Shown piece after piece: positions 25,820-34,385 of a stretch of DNA of 64,000 nt; the stretch's first letter is position 1, and every line of letters begins with the position of its first letter. The DNA is from Roseibium album (lineage in GTDB: Bacteria; Pseudomonadota; Alphaproteobacteria; Rhizobiales; Stappiaceae). The DNA lies in assembly GCF_001404515.1 (NCBI RefSeq), contig NZ_CXWE01000002.1:248001-312000 (forward strand). Direction: 5' to 3'. A program made the translations under genes and the position numbers. Below the pieces are notes generated by a model. It made no database searches and was not told where the DNA came from. It saw only the letters and a program-made list of their open reading frames with translations.

Positions 25820-26791
25820 ATGCTGAAATTTCTCGAAAGAACGCACGTTCGCGTGGAATCGCTCGCGGTGCTCCTGGCACTGATCATCGTCATGGCATTT
25901 CTGTCTCCGGTGACCGGTTCCGGCGTACGGGTCTTTTTGACCGCGAACAACTTCTTCAACATCATCCTGGCCAGTGCCACGTTTGGCATTCTGGCGATCG
26001 GGGCCACATTCGTCATAAGCTCGGCCGGGATCGATTTGTCTCTCGGTTCTGTTCTCGGCCTGGCTTCGGTTACGGGAGCGGCACTGGTCGTGACGCTCGA
26101 ATTGCCCTGGTACTTTGCAATCATCGGCTCGCTCATGGCCGGCGCAGCAGCGGGTGCAGTCAACGGCTTCATCATCACGCGAGGACATGTTCCCGCTTTC
26201 ATCGTTACCCTCGGCATGCTCGGGATCGCGCGTGGTCTGGCACTGATCATCTCAAGCGGCCGGGGTATTTACGGGTTGCCGGAAGAGATCCTGTTTTTGG
26301 GCCAGGCCCGCCCGTTTGGCGTCCCGACACCTGTTTTCATCATGCTGTTCGTCGCCCTGGCCTCGCATTACGTCCTCGCGCACACCCCGTTCGGGCATCA
26401 CACCCTCGCGCTTGGCGACAACGAGAATTCGGCCCGGGCCACAGGTATAAACATCCGCCGTCAACGCATGATGCTCTACACGATTTCGGGGCTGATGGCG
26501 GGGATCGCCGGCCTGATCTTCACGGCGCGCGTGAACACCGGAGATCCGACGGCCGGCCTGAACTACGAGCTTCTGGCCATTACCGCGGCCATCATCGGCG
26601 GAACCAACCTGTTTGGCGGACGCGGCTCGATCCTCGGGACCATGATCGGTGCCCTGATCATGGGCGTTCTGCAAAACGGCCTCAACCTCATGGCCGTACA
26701 GGCTTACTACCAGCAGATGGCAATTGGTGCCGTTCTGATCGCCGCAGTCTGGCTCGACCAGATCCGGACCAGAGGGAGGTCGTTGCAATGA
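25820..26791 (+). CDS. Sugar ABC transporter permease (RbsC/FrcC-like)
   Basis: 323 residues with about nine hydrophobic helices. Conserved BPD_transp_2 features: FVISSAGIDLSLGSVLGLAS, FIVTLGMLGIARGLALIISS, the EAA-like region RATGINIRRQRMMLYTISG and AIIGGTNLFGGRGSILGTM near the C terminus. Inner-membrane pore for the sugar bound by the upstream protein. The stop overlaps the ATPase start by four bases (ATGA at 26788), so translation is coupled. Confidence 0.92.
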   Translation: MLKFLERTHVRVESLAVLLALIIVMAFLSPVTGSGVRVFLTANNFFNIILASATFGILAIGATFVISSAGIDLSLGSVLGLASVTGAALVVTLELPWYFAIIGSLMAGAAAGAVNGFIITRGHVPAFIVTLGMLGIARGLALIISSGRGIYGLPEEILFLGQARPFGVPTPVFIMLFVALASHYVLAHTPFGHHTLALGDNENSARATGINIRRQRMMLYTISGLMAGIAGLIFTARVNTGDPTAGLNYELLAITAAIIGGTNLFGGRGSILGTMIGALIMGVLQNGLNLMAVQAYYQQMAIGAVLIAAVWLDQIRTRGRSLQ

Positions 26792-27531
26792 GCCTTCTGG
26801 AGCTTTCAGGTGTCGAGAAAAGTTTCGGCCCGGTGCAGGTTCTGCACGGAGTGAACCTGTCAGTGGCGGCCGGTGAAGTTGTCGGGCTAGTCGGTGACAA
26901 TGGTGCGGGCAAATCGACGCTCATGAAGACCATCACCGGGGTCTACACTACCGACAGCGGCCGCATAACGTTTGACGATCAGGATGTCACCGGCCGCGAT
27001 CCGGGCGAAAGGCGCGAACGGGGTATCGAGATGATCTATCAGGATCTCGCGCTTGCACCGCAACAGGATGTCGCCAACAACATTTTCCTGGGAAGAGAGC
27101 CGACCAAGAGATTCCTCGGGATCCTTCCACGTTTCGTCGACAAGGCAAAGATTGACGCCCAGGCTCAGGAGATGATCGACCGTTTGGGCGTTCATGTCCC
27201 CTCGATCCAGATTCCGGTCGGCATGCTCTCCGGTGGTCAGCAACAGACCATCGCCATTGCCCGCGCGCTGACGTTCAAGCCGAAGCTCGTGATCATGGAC
27301 GAACCGACTGCGGCACTCGCGGTACGCGAGGTGGAAAGCGTCCTGAACCTGATACGGCAGATGCAGGAAGAGGGCATTGCGACCATCCTGATTAGTCATC
27401 GCCTCAACGATGTATTCGAAGCCTGCGGCCGGATCGTCGTACTCCGCCGCGGCAATGTTATTGCTGACCTGAAACGGGACGAAACCGACATGGCGGAAGT
27501 CGTCTCCTATATTGTAGGCGCCCACGGATAG
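26788..27531 (+). CDS. Sugar ABC transporter ATPase (single-domain, FrcA-like)
   Basis: 247 residues with one ABC domain: Walker A GDNGAGKSTLMKTITG (~37), signature LSGGQQQTIAIARALTFKPK, Walker B KLVIMDEPTAALAV and the switch His in TILISHRL. Most ribose/xylose-type importers use a tandem-domain ATPase of ~500 residues; the single-domain form matches the rhizobial FrcA type and would work as a homodimer. Overlaps the permease gene by four bases. Confidence 0.92.
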   Translation: MSLLELSGVEKSFGPVQVLHGVNLSVAAGEVVGLVGDNGAGKSTLMKTITGVYTTDSGRITFDDQDVTGRDPGERRERGIEMIYQDLALAPQQDVANNIFLGREPTKRFLGILPRFVDKAKIDAQAQEMIDRLGVHVPSIQIPVGMLSGGQQQTIAIARALTFKPKLVIMDEPTAALAVREVESVLNLIRQMQEEGIATILISHRLNDVFEACGRIVVLRRGNVIADLKRDETDMAEVVSYIVGAHG

Positions 27532-27539
27532 GAAAGCGT

Positions 27540-28394
27540 ATGCCCCGACTTGGACTACATGGCCTTGCCTTCACGCCTCTCTGGAACCCAGGCGAAGCCG
27601 ATCGCCTGCTGCCACCGATCACTGCCCATGGCGTGTCGGTCATCGAGACGCCCCTGCTGGATCCTCAAAACTACGACAGTACCGGTACCAGACGCGCCGC
27701 GGAACGCAACGGTGTCGAGATCGTCTGCTCGCTCGGACTTCCAGCGGAATTCGATATCGTCCGAAACCATGGCGATGCCGTCGACTATCTTGGCTTTGCT
27801 CTGCAGGTCGCACGGGATGCCGGTGCCGCTTCGCTTTCGGGTGTTACTTACGGCACCATCGGCAAGACCTCGGGAGGCCCCGTCACCGAAGCCGAAAGCG
27901 ATGCGATCTGCCGTCTTGTCGACCGGGTTTCCCAGAAGGCGAGAACGCTCAACATGCGTCTGGGACTTGAGCCTTGCAACCGGTACGAAACGCATCTGCT
28001 CAACACAGCGAGACAGACTGCAGGGATCATTGAACGCGTCGGTGCTGCAAATGTCTTTATCCACCTTGATACCTATCACATGAACATCGAGGAGGCAGGC
28101 ATGGCAGCCGGATTTGAAGATGCGGGCGAGCACCTTGGGTATGTGCACCTGTCAGAATCCAACCGCGGCGTCCCGGGAAAGGGAACGCTCGACTGGGCAG
28201 CAACGTTCAAGGCTCTCGCAGACATTGGCTATCAGGGCACAATGACCCTGGAGAGTTTTGTTTATCTGGCTCCGGAAATCGCTTCGGGGCTTGCTGTGTG
28301 GCGCCCGGTTGCCGATCGGCCGGAAGATGTCATCGATATCGGGCTCCCCTTCATTGTCGAACAGGCGCAGGCCGCCGGACTTGATCTGTCATGA
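27540..28394 (+). CDS. Sugar epimerase/isomerase, D-tagatose (D-allulose) 3-epimerase-like
   Basis: 284 residues, xylose-isomerase-like TIM barrel. The four metal ligands of ketose 3-epimerases are in place: Glu in LGLEPCNRYETHLLNT, Asp with the neighbouring His in FIHLDTYHMNIEE, His in YVHLSESNRGVPGKGTLDW, and Glu in GTMTLESFVY. The NR.VPGKG and LDT.HMNIEE motifs are diagnostic of D-tagatose/D-psicose 3-epimerases. With an AlsB-like binding protein this suggests conversion of an allulose- or tagatose-type ketose at C3. L-ribulose 3-epimerase or a sugar-phosphate substrate are alternatives. Confidence 0.8.
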   Translation: MPRLGLHGLAFTPLWNPGEADRLLPPITAHGVSVIETPLLDPQNYDSTGTRRAAERNGVEIVCSLGLPAEFDIVRNHGDAVDYLGFALQVARDAGAASLSGVTYGTIGKTSGGPVTEAESDAICRLVDRVSQKARTLNMRLGLEPCNRYETHLLNTARQTAGIIERVGAANVFIHLDTYHMNIEEAGMAAGFEDAGEHLGYVHLSESNRGVPGKGTLDWAATFKALADIGYQGTMTLESFVYLAPEIASGLAVWRPVADRPEDVIDIGLPFIVEQAQAAGLDLS

Positions 28395-29023
28395 ACGATA
28401 CGCGTGAAACATCATTTGAGGAACTTGTGGCCACTGCGCTGGAACGCGGCTCCAAAGCGCGCAGCATCACTGCTGTCTGCGGAGCCCCGGGTGCGGGAAA
28501 ATCCACACTGTCCGACACGCTCGCCGCGCACCTGAATGACCGGGAAACCGACAGCGCTGCGGTCTTTCCGATGGATGGCTATCATTTCGACGATCTCATT
28601 TTGAATGCTCGTGGCTGGCGCGCACGCAAGGGAGCGCCGCATACGTTCGATGTCGCCGGCTTTGCGCAGATGCTGATACGCCTGAAGCGAAACGAAGAAG
28701 CGGAGATCGCAGTTCCGGTTTTCGATCGCAGCATCGAGATTGCGCGAAACAGCGCGCGGATAATTCCCCGCTCCGTTCGCCATCTCGTCGTTGAGGGAAA
28801 TTACCTGCTTCTGGATCAGTCGCCCTGGCATGAACTGGTACCGCTGTTCGATACGACGGTTTTTCTTGATGTTCCCCTGGATGAGCTTGAAAGACGCTTG
28901 TCGGAACGCTGGCAGGACCTCTCTCCTGAGGATTGCCGAAAAAAACTTGCCGAAAATGACCTGCCGAATGCCGAGCTTGTTTCGACCAAAAGCAGACCGG
29001 CCGAATTTGTCCTGCGTGCCTGA
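28391..29023 (+). CDS. P-loop sugar/nucleoside kinase (FrcK/PRK-like)
   Basis: 210 residues. P-loop VCGAPGAGKSTLSDTLAAHL at ~30-49, then FPMDGYHFDDLILNARGWRA and RKGAPHTFDVAGFAQML, the pattern of the uridine kinase/phosphoribulokinase-like 'nucleoside/nucleotide kinase' family, to which rhizobial FrcK belongs. VVEGNYLLLDQSPWHEL is the Walker-B-like segment. ATGA overlap with the epimerase gene makes it the last member of the operon. It should phosphorylate the ketose made by the epimerase. Confidence 0.8.
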   Translation: MNDTRETSFEELVATALERGSKARSITAVCGAPGAGKSTLSDTLAAHLNDRETDSAAVFPMDGYHFDDLILNARGWRARKGAPHTFDVAGFAQMLIRLKRNEEAEIAVPVFDRSIEIARNSARIIPRSVRHLVVEGNYLLLDQSPWHELVPLFDTTVFLDVPLDELERRLSERWQDLSPEDCRKKLAENDLPNAELVSTKSRPAEFVLRA

Positions 29024-29203
29024 TTTTCTTCGCGCTCAGGCAAATTGGACCAAGACGCTGCGCGAAGACATCCAAACCTTGCTGTCCTGGATCCTGAACC
29101 GGATGCACGCACTCATGAAAACGGGACAGGACGATGCGCATTTTTGAAATTCGAATGGACATGGCCACGATGATTCCATGATTTTGCACCACAAATCGAT
29201 TTC

Positions 29204-29977
29204 ATGATTTCATTCGCAAAGCTCTTTCTTCGCTTCTCTCGCCGGCTGCTGCTTTTTTTACTGGCCGTATTCATATTGCCGGCCCTCCTCCATCTCGGCG
29301 TCTGGAGCTTGACGGATCGGCCTGACGGATGGCGCCAGGCGACCTGGTCCAGTGCCGGTATCTTGCCGCTGACCCCTTCGCCGGACGAAGCGACAATTTA
29401 TGTCATGACCGCCCGTACCGGCGGGATCAAAGGCGCATTTGCAACGCATTCCTGGCTGGTATTGAAGCCGTTGGGTGCAAGCACCTACGACCGCTACGAT
29501 GTTGTGGGTTGGGGAAATCCGGTGCGCAAAAACGCCTATGATGCGGATGGCCATTGGTATTCAAACAAACCCAAGATCAGCTATAGGCTGACCGGCAAGA
29601 AAGCTGAACTATTGTTGCCGCAGGTGGAAAAAGCCATTGCTGCCTATCGCTGGCGCAAGCGCGGTGACTACACGATTTGGCCCGGCCCAAACTCCAACAC
29701 GTTTGTCGCAAGCGTGTTGGGGCAAATTCCCGGCCTCGCCGCAGCCACGCCCAGCACCGCTATCGGTCGGGATTTTCCTGCCGATGGCAGGTGGATCGGA
29801 CGTCGCAAGAACGGCGCACTTTTCGCGACACTGGGCGGATATTTCGGTGTCGTTGCCGGAGGCGGACGTGGCTTGGAAATCAACTTTCTGGGTCTTGTCG
29901 CCGGGATTAATCCAGGCGCGCTGGAGGTGGCAATTCCTGCTTTTGGTGCTCTTAGATTTCCAGAATTGGCTAGCTAG
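29204..29977 (+). CDS. DUF3750 domain-containing membrane-anchored protein
   Basis: 257 residues. One N-terminal transmembrane segment (LLLFLLAVFILPALLHLGVW). The rest follows DUF3750: MTARTGGIKGAFATHSWLVL, YDVVGWGNPVRKNAYDADGH, and the core WPGPNSNTFVASVLGQIPGL, then FATLGGYFGVVAGGGRGLEI. The N-S-N-T-F segment with the upstream HSW resembles a papain-like NlpC/DUF4105-type Cys-less fold; no activity is established. Convergent with the flavin oxidoreductase gene. Confidence 0.8.
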   Translation: MISFAKLFLRFSRRLLLFLLAVFILPALLHLGVWSLTDRPDGWRQATWSSAGILPLTPSPDEATIYVMTARTGGIKGAFATHSWLVLKPLGASTYDRYDVVGWGNPVRKNAYDADGHWYSNKPKISYRLTGKKAELLLPQVEKAIAAYRWRKRGDYTIWPGPNSNTFVASVLGQIPGLAAATPSTAIGRDFPADGRWIGRRKNGALFATLGGYFGVVAGGGRGLEINFLGLVAGINPGALEVAIPAFGALRFPELAS

Positions 29978-29998
29978 ATTGCTGCTCCCCATGTTCGG

Positions 29999-31156
29999 CT
30001 ACGTCCGATTATCCGGAGCCTGGCGAAGTCCCAGCTTTTTCAAAAGCCGGTCTCGTTTCATCAGCCACCATCCAGACTCCATTGGCCACATTTGATGGCC
30101 TTCATCCAATCCCAGTTCCTCCGCGACATGAAGCGGCCAGTTCGGGTCATCGAGCAATTCCCTCGCCAGCGCGATCATGTCGGCCTTCCCGCACGAAACG
30201 ATGTCCTCACACGCTTTGCCACCCCACAGGAAACCGACTGCCATGGTGGCAATACCGGCCGTCTTGCGAACCTCTTCGGCAAATGGCGTCTGGAAACCTT
30301 CTTCGATGACCATGCGTCGCGGCCTCTCCTTTCCGCCAATGCCTCCGCTCGAACAGTCGATCATGTCGACGCCGAGCGATTTTAGCGCCTTCGCCGTCTC
30401 CACCGTCTCTTCAACTTCAATTCCTCCGTCAAGCCAGTCAGTTGCCGAAAGTCGAAACGCCAGCGGAAATTCTTCCGGCCAGTTTGCGCGGATTGATCGG
30501 GCGACTTCAATTGCGAACCGGCGGCGGTTTTCCGGGCTCCCGCCCCACCTGTCCTCTCGCCGGTTCGAGATTGGAGACAGGAACTGATGAACCAGAAACC
30601 CGTGGGCGGCATAGACTTCCAAAATCCTGAAACCGGCGTCTCCTGCTCTGCGGGCGGCCTGCCCGAAGGAGCGGATCACACGCTGAATATCCTCCTCGGA
30701 CATCTCGGCCGGAAGTGGCCAGCCGTCAGCATAGGGTATCGAGGAAGGCGCAATTGCCTGCCACGGCGCCTCGTTTCTTTCCGATACATCTTCGAGATCG
30801 ACCGGTGTTTCGCCATGCCACGGACGCCGTTCCGAGGCCTTGCGGCCTGCATGTCCGATCTGAATGCCTGGAACCGCACCTTCGCGGTCAATAAACGCCG
30901 CAACTGGTTTGAGGGCGTCCACGTGCGCATCGTCCCAAAGACCGAGATCTCCATGTGTCCTGCGCCCGTCCTTTTCCACCGCAGTGGCTTCGGCATACAC
31001 CAGCCCGGCGCCGCCCATGGCAAAGCGACCCAAATGAACGAGATGCCAGTCATTCGCATATCCCTCACGGGATCTGTACTGGCTCATCGGGGAGACGGCA
31101 ATACGGTTCTTGAACGTGATTCCGCGCAGCTTGAAAGGGGAAAACAGACTGGACAA
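29999..31156 (-). CDS. NADH:flavin oxidoreductase (Old Yellow Enzyme, YqjM-like)
   Basis: 385 residues from TTG 31156, where the protein begins SSLFSPFKLRGITFKNRIAV as family members do and AAGG stands six bases upstream; ATG 31216 is the longer alternative. FMN-binding barrel: VSPMSQY, QIGHAGRKASERRPW (active-site region), GFRILEVYAAHGFLVHQFLS with the His-x-x-(H/N) motif, SNRREDRWGGSPENRRRF, and phosphate-binding VGFLWGG...ARELLDDPNW. YqjM-type enzymes reduce activated C=C bonds of enones and xenobiotics with NADPH. Physiological substrate unknown. Confidence 0.88.
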   Translation of the reverse strand: MSSLFSPFKLRGITFKNRIAVSPMSQYRSREGYANDWHLVHLGRFAMGGAGLVYAEATAVEKDGRRTHGDLGLWDDAHVDALKPVAAFIDREGAVPGIQIGHAGRKASERRPWHGETPVDLEDVSERNEAPWQAIAPSSIPYADGWPLPAEMSEEDIQRVIRSFGQAARRAGDAGFRILEVYAAHGFLVHQFLSPISNRREDRWGGSPENRRRFAIEVARSIRANWPEEFPLAFRLSATDWLDGGIEVEETVETAKALKSLGVDMIDCSSGGIGGKERPRRMVIEEGFQTPFAEEVRKTAGIATMAVGFLWGGKACEDIVSCGKADMIALARELLDDPNWPLHVAEELGLDEGHQMWPMESGWWLMKRDRLLKKLGLRQAPDNRT

Positions 31157-31216
31157 CTCTAACCTTCGATTTTCTGGCGGCCTCCAACGGCACGCAACAT
31201 TCGTGATAACCGGCAT

Positions 31217-31595
31217 TGAAGCCTGAAGCCTCAGATTAGGGCCGGGGATTGATCTTGTCCGGTGGAATTCGGCCTATCAACGCAATGTGAAGAAAGAGAG
31301 GGAATGTGAATTTGCGCCCGCTCGCATCTTCCCGGTCCAGACCCGGATACAGGCAAAAAAAACAGCGGCAGAGAGACAAAAGATCCTCCGTTCTGTCATC
31401 AAAACAAAATGGAGCGCGATATACCGTGACAGCGCGACGAAGGCCTCACCTTATGGGTGTACACATGAAGCACTCTGCGGCACACTCTTTTTGCCACCTG
31501 ACAGGAAAGTACCCGTTTCGGATGCAAATTCCGACAGGGCGGCGGCGTCAACTCAGTAGCCAGCTAATCATCTGATAAGCGAGTTAGGAAAACCG
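31217..31595. other. Intergenic region upstream of phoX
   Basis: No gene seen. It carries the phoX promoter. A single CTGTCAT at 31393-31399 matches one half of a Pho box, but no good second half follows 11 bases later, so PhoB control is possible but not shown. Confidence 0.4.
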
Positions 31596-33497
31596 ATGAA
31601 AGACACCGAGAACCACACGCTCTCGTTTGACGATTACGACGAGATGATCAACCCCCGCCCGGAAGAATGCGACTTTGACCGGATTGTTGAAGCAGCCCTC
31701 AGCCGTCGTGGTTTCCTGGGTGGCGTTCTTGCTTTCGGCAGTTTTGCCGCCGTCGGTGGCGGGTTCTCGCCCGCAGAGGCAGCTTCAAATCGCTTTGCAT
31801 TCGAGGCAATTGGAACATCCGTGGCAGACGATGTCGTTGTTCCGCCCGGATTTAAGGCAGAAGTTCTGGTTCGTTGGGGGGACCCTCTCTGGTCAGACGC
31901 GCAGGAATTCGATCACGCCACCCGTGGCACGGCAGCAAGTCAGGAGCGTGCGTTCGGTGACAATACCGACGGAATGGATGTCTTCTTCCACAACGGTAAG
32001 ACCCTTCTCGTGGTGAATAACGAATACACCAACCGGGACATCCTGTGGGGCAACAATCCGGATGCCAAACCGGCTTCGGACGACGACATTGCCAAGGGCA
32101 TGATGGCGCACGGCGTTTCTGTCGTCGAAATCGCCAACACGGACGGCAAGTGGCATATCGTCAAGGACAGCCCTTACAACCGTCGCATCACACCGAATAC
32201 CGAAATGGAACTGACCGGCCCGGCCGCAGGCCATGACCTGATGAAAACCGCGGCTGATCCGGCCGGAAAGAAAGCGCTCGGCACCTGGAACAACTGCGGC
32301 AACGGTGCAACCCCGTGGGGCACGTACCTGGCTTGCGAAGAAAACTTCAACGGCTATTTCTCCTCCAGCGAAGACGTTCAGGACGACAACCCGAAATCCA
32401 TTACTCCTGAAATGAAACGCTATGGTGTCAGCACCAAGGACTGGGGCTACGGCTGGGCGAAAATTGACGAGCGTTTCGACGTTGCCAAGCACGCCAATGA
32501 ACCGAACCGTGCGGGATATGTCGTGGAAATCGATCCCAGCGACCCGAATTCAAACCCCAAGAAACGCACAGCCCTCGGCCGCTTCAAGCATGAAAATGCG
32601 GAAACTGTCATCAACAACGACGGACGTGTCGTCATTTACATGGGTGACGACGAACGTGGTGAATTCCTCTACCGATATGTTTCGAACGGGGTCTATGCAG
32701 CTGGCGTCGATACCGACGAACTGATGGAAAACGGAACCCTTTCAGTCGCCAAGTTCAACGAAAACGGTACTGGGGCCTGGATCCCGCTAACCCCGGAAAC
32801 CACTGGCTTGGGGTCGCAGGCAGAAATCCAGATCCACACCCGTCAGGCCGCGTCAGCCGTTGGCGCGACTACAATGGATCGTCCGGAATGGGTTGCGGCA
32901 AACCCCAAGGAAGCAGAGATCTATTGCTGCCTGACCAACAACAAGAACCGCGGCGTGAAAACCAATGCCGGAGGTGATGAAACACCGGCCATGGGTCCGA
33001 ATCCGCGCGAAAAGAACAACTACGGTCAGATCGTCCGCTGGCGTCCGGATGCAGGCGATCACACCACGCCGGGCTTCACCTGGGACCTTTATGTGTTGGC
33101 CGGAAATCCGACCGTGCATTCCGATGCCTATGCAGGGTCGTCAAACGTCAATGCCGACAACATGTTCAACTCGCCTGACGGCCTCGCATTCGATGCCAAC
33201 GGCCTGCTCTGGATCCAGACCGACGGCAGCTACAAGAACGAAGGCGACTTCGCCGGTCAGGGTAACAACCAGATGCTTGCAGGCGACCCTGTCACCGGTG
33301 AAATCCGTCGCTTCCTCGTCGGGCCGAAAGAATGTGAAGTCACCGGTCTTTGTTGGTCGCCGGACCGCCGCACCATGTTCGTCGGCATTCAACATCCGGG
33401 TGAACGCGGTGACAGCCACTGGCCGGAGGGCGGCGACGCTGTGCCGCGTTCGGCAATCATCACGGTAACCCGTGACGATGGTGGCCTGCTCGGCTGA
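31596..33497 (+). CDS. phoX: PhoX-family alkaline phosphatase, Tat-exported
   Basis: 633 residues. Twin-arginine signal with SRRGFLGGVLAFGSFAAVGG (~36-55), ending AEAAS. PhoX (DUF839) motifs follow: VVPPGFKAEVLVRWGDPL, FFHNGKTLLVVNNEYTNRDI, GTWNNCGNGATPWGTYLACE with the Cys-Glu metal site, VIYMGDDERGEFLYRYVSNG, FNSPDGLAFDANGLLWIQTD, and ECEVTGLCWSPDRRTMFVGI near the end. PhoX enzymes are iron/calcium-dependent periplasmic phosphatases releasing phosphate from organic esters, common in marine alphaproteobacteria. A good terminator follows. Confidence 0.92.
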   Translation: MKDTENHTLSFDDYDEMINPRPEECDFDRIVEAALSRRGFLGGVLAFGSFAAVGGGFSPAEAASNRFAFEAIGTSVADDVVVPPGFKAEVLVRWGDPLWSDAQEFDHATRGTAASQERAFGDNTDGMDVFFHNGKTLLVVNNEYTNRDILWGNNPDAKPASDDDIAKGMMAHGVSVVEIANTDGKWHIVKDSPYNRRITPNTEMELTGPAAGHDLMKTAADPAGKKALGTWNNCGNGATPWGTYLACEENFNGYFSSSEDVQDDNPKSITPEMKRYGVSTKDWGYGWAKIDERFDVAKHANEPNRAGYVVEIDPSDPNSNPKKRTALGRFKHENAETVINNDGRVVIYMGDDERGEFLYRYVSNGVYAAGVDTDELMENGTLSVAKFNENGTGAWIPLTPETTGLGSQAEIQIHTRQAASAVGATTMDRPEWVAANPKEAEIYCCLTNNKNRGVKTNAGGDETPAMGPNPREKNNYGQIVRWRPDAGDHTTPGFTWDLYVLAGNPTVHSDAYAGSSNVNADNMFNSPDGLAFDANGLLWIQTDGSYKNEGDFAGQGNNQMLAGDPVTGEIRRFLVGPKECEVTGLCWSPDRRTMFVGIQHPGERGDSHWPEGGDAVPRSAIITVTRDDGGLLG

Positions 33498-33522
33498 CAA
33501 TAGCCGGCTAAACAAACAGATT

Positions 33523-33549
33523 CGGCCGGTTCATCACCGGCCGTTTTTT
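33523..33549 (+). terminator. Rho-independent terminator of phoX
   Basis: CGGCCGGT, loop TCATC, ACCGGCCG, then TTTTTT: an 8-bp perfect GC stem with a six-T tract, 26 bases after the stop codon. Confidence 0.9.
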
Positions 33550-33881
33550 GTGGGTTTGTCAGCGTAAAAAATGCGGCAAGCCGGTGTTACGACCAGGAGA
33601 CATCCCTGACAGTTTTCGGGGGTTGCTCAAGTGACCGGTCAAACACGATATTCAACGATCTGCGTATACAGGACCAGTATCAAATGTGGATTGATCGTGA
33701 TCTCGCGGAGTTCAAGCTGGTCATACCGTTGAACCAGATCGACGCACCGGCTCTCCCTCCAACAGGGACATCTTCAAGAGAGACAGCGGACAAAACCGAT
33801 ATTCTGGACATCAAACGCAATCGGCTCAGAATGTATCAGCCTGTTGGCGGTTTCAACGATCCGCACCGCTGCATTGAGTGA
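33550..33881. other. Intergenic region, possible decayed coding sequence
   Basis: No intact gene. On the minus strand short stretches read protein-like (for example VRIVETANRLIHSEPIAFDV just after 33881) but are interrupted by stops within 40 codons, so they may be a remnant. I could not assign a family. Confidence 0.3.
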
Positions 33882-34250
33882 TCAGCCTTCCTTGCCGTGG
33901 TCATACCAGACCGCTTCAATATTATGACCGTCGAAATCCAGGACAAAGGCCGCGTAGTATCCGGGCCGGTATTCCGGTCGGTATCCAGGCTGGCCATTGT
34001 CTGCCGCGCCCGCGTCCAGGGCTGTAGAGTAGAATGCCTCGACCGCCTCACGGCTGGCTGCCTCAAACGCAATATGCGTTGGAACGACCGGGTCTTTTAC
34101 CACCCAGAGGTCTGTGTTCCTGCCGTCAAAGAAACCTGCCGCCTCTCCAACCTCCATGCTGACCGTATAGCCGAGGGTCGCCAGCACGGTTTCATAAAAC
34201 GCTTTTGATCGCGCGTAGTCGCTGACATGCAGATGGGTATGGGCGATCAC
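33882..34250 (-). CDS. VOC-family (glyoxalase/dioxygenase fold) protein
   Basis: 122 residues from GTG 34250 (VIAHTHLHVSDYARSKAFYE), with GGAG upstream; an ATG at 34325 would add 25 residues of unlike sequence. The H.HLHV.D...(S/A)..FY...L..LG pattern, THIAFEAASREAVEAFYSTA and YYAAFVLDFDGHNIEAVWYD give the two beta-alpha-beta modules of the vicinal-oxygen-chelate fold with His and Glu ligands. A single small VOC protein of this kind cannot be given a substrate from sequence alone. Confidence 0.8.
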   Translation of the reverse strand: MIAHTHLHVSDYARSKAFYETVLATLGYTVSMEVGEAAGFFDGRNTDLWVVKDPVVPTHIAFEAASREAVEAFYSTALDAGAADNGQPGYRPEYRPGYYAAFVLDFDGHNIEAVWYDHGKEG

Positions 34251-34385
34251 CTCTGAAACTCCACTCCGATTACCTGCCGGCAGCAGATGCACCACCCGAC
34301 CACATTCGATCTGAACAAGATCCATCGAAACGTACCGGCAATTTCTTCGAATGTAACCCGAATTTCCGCTGCCCCGGCAACCTCG

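Noticed and set aside
31393-31410. Pho box upstream of phoX
   Set aside because: Only one CTGTCAT repeat is good; the expected second repeat 11 bases later reads ACAAAAT, so it is not a convincing PhoB site.
33684-33881. 65-codon plus-strand gene after phoX
   Set aside because: No ribosome site, no recognisable domain, composition like a shadow frame; the minus strand reads more protein-like but is broken by stops.
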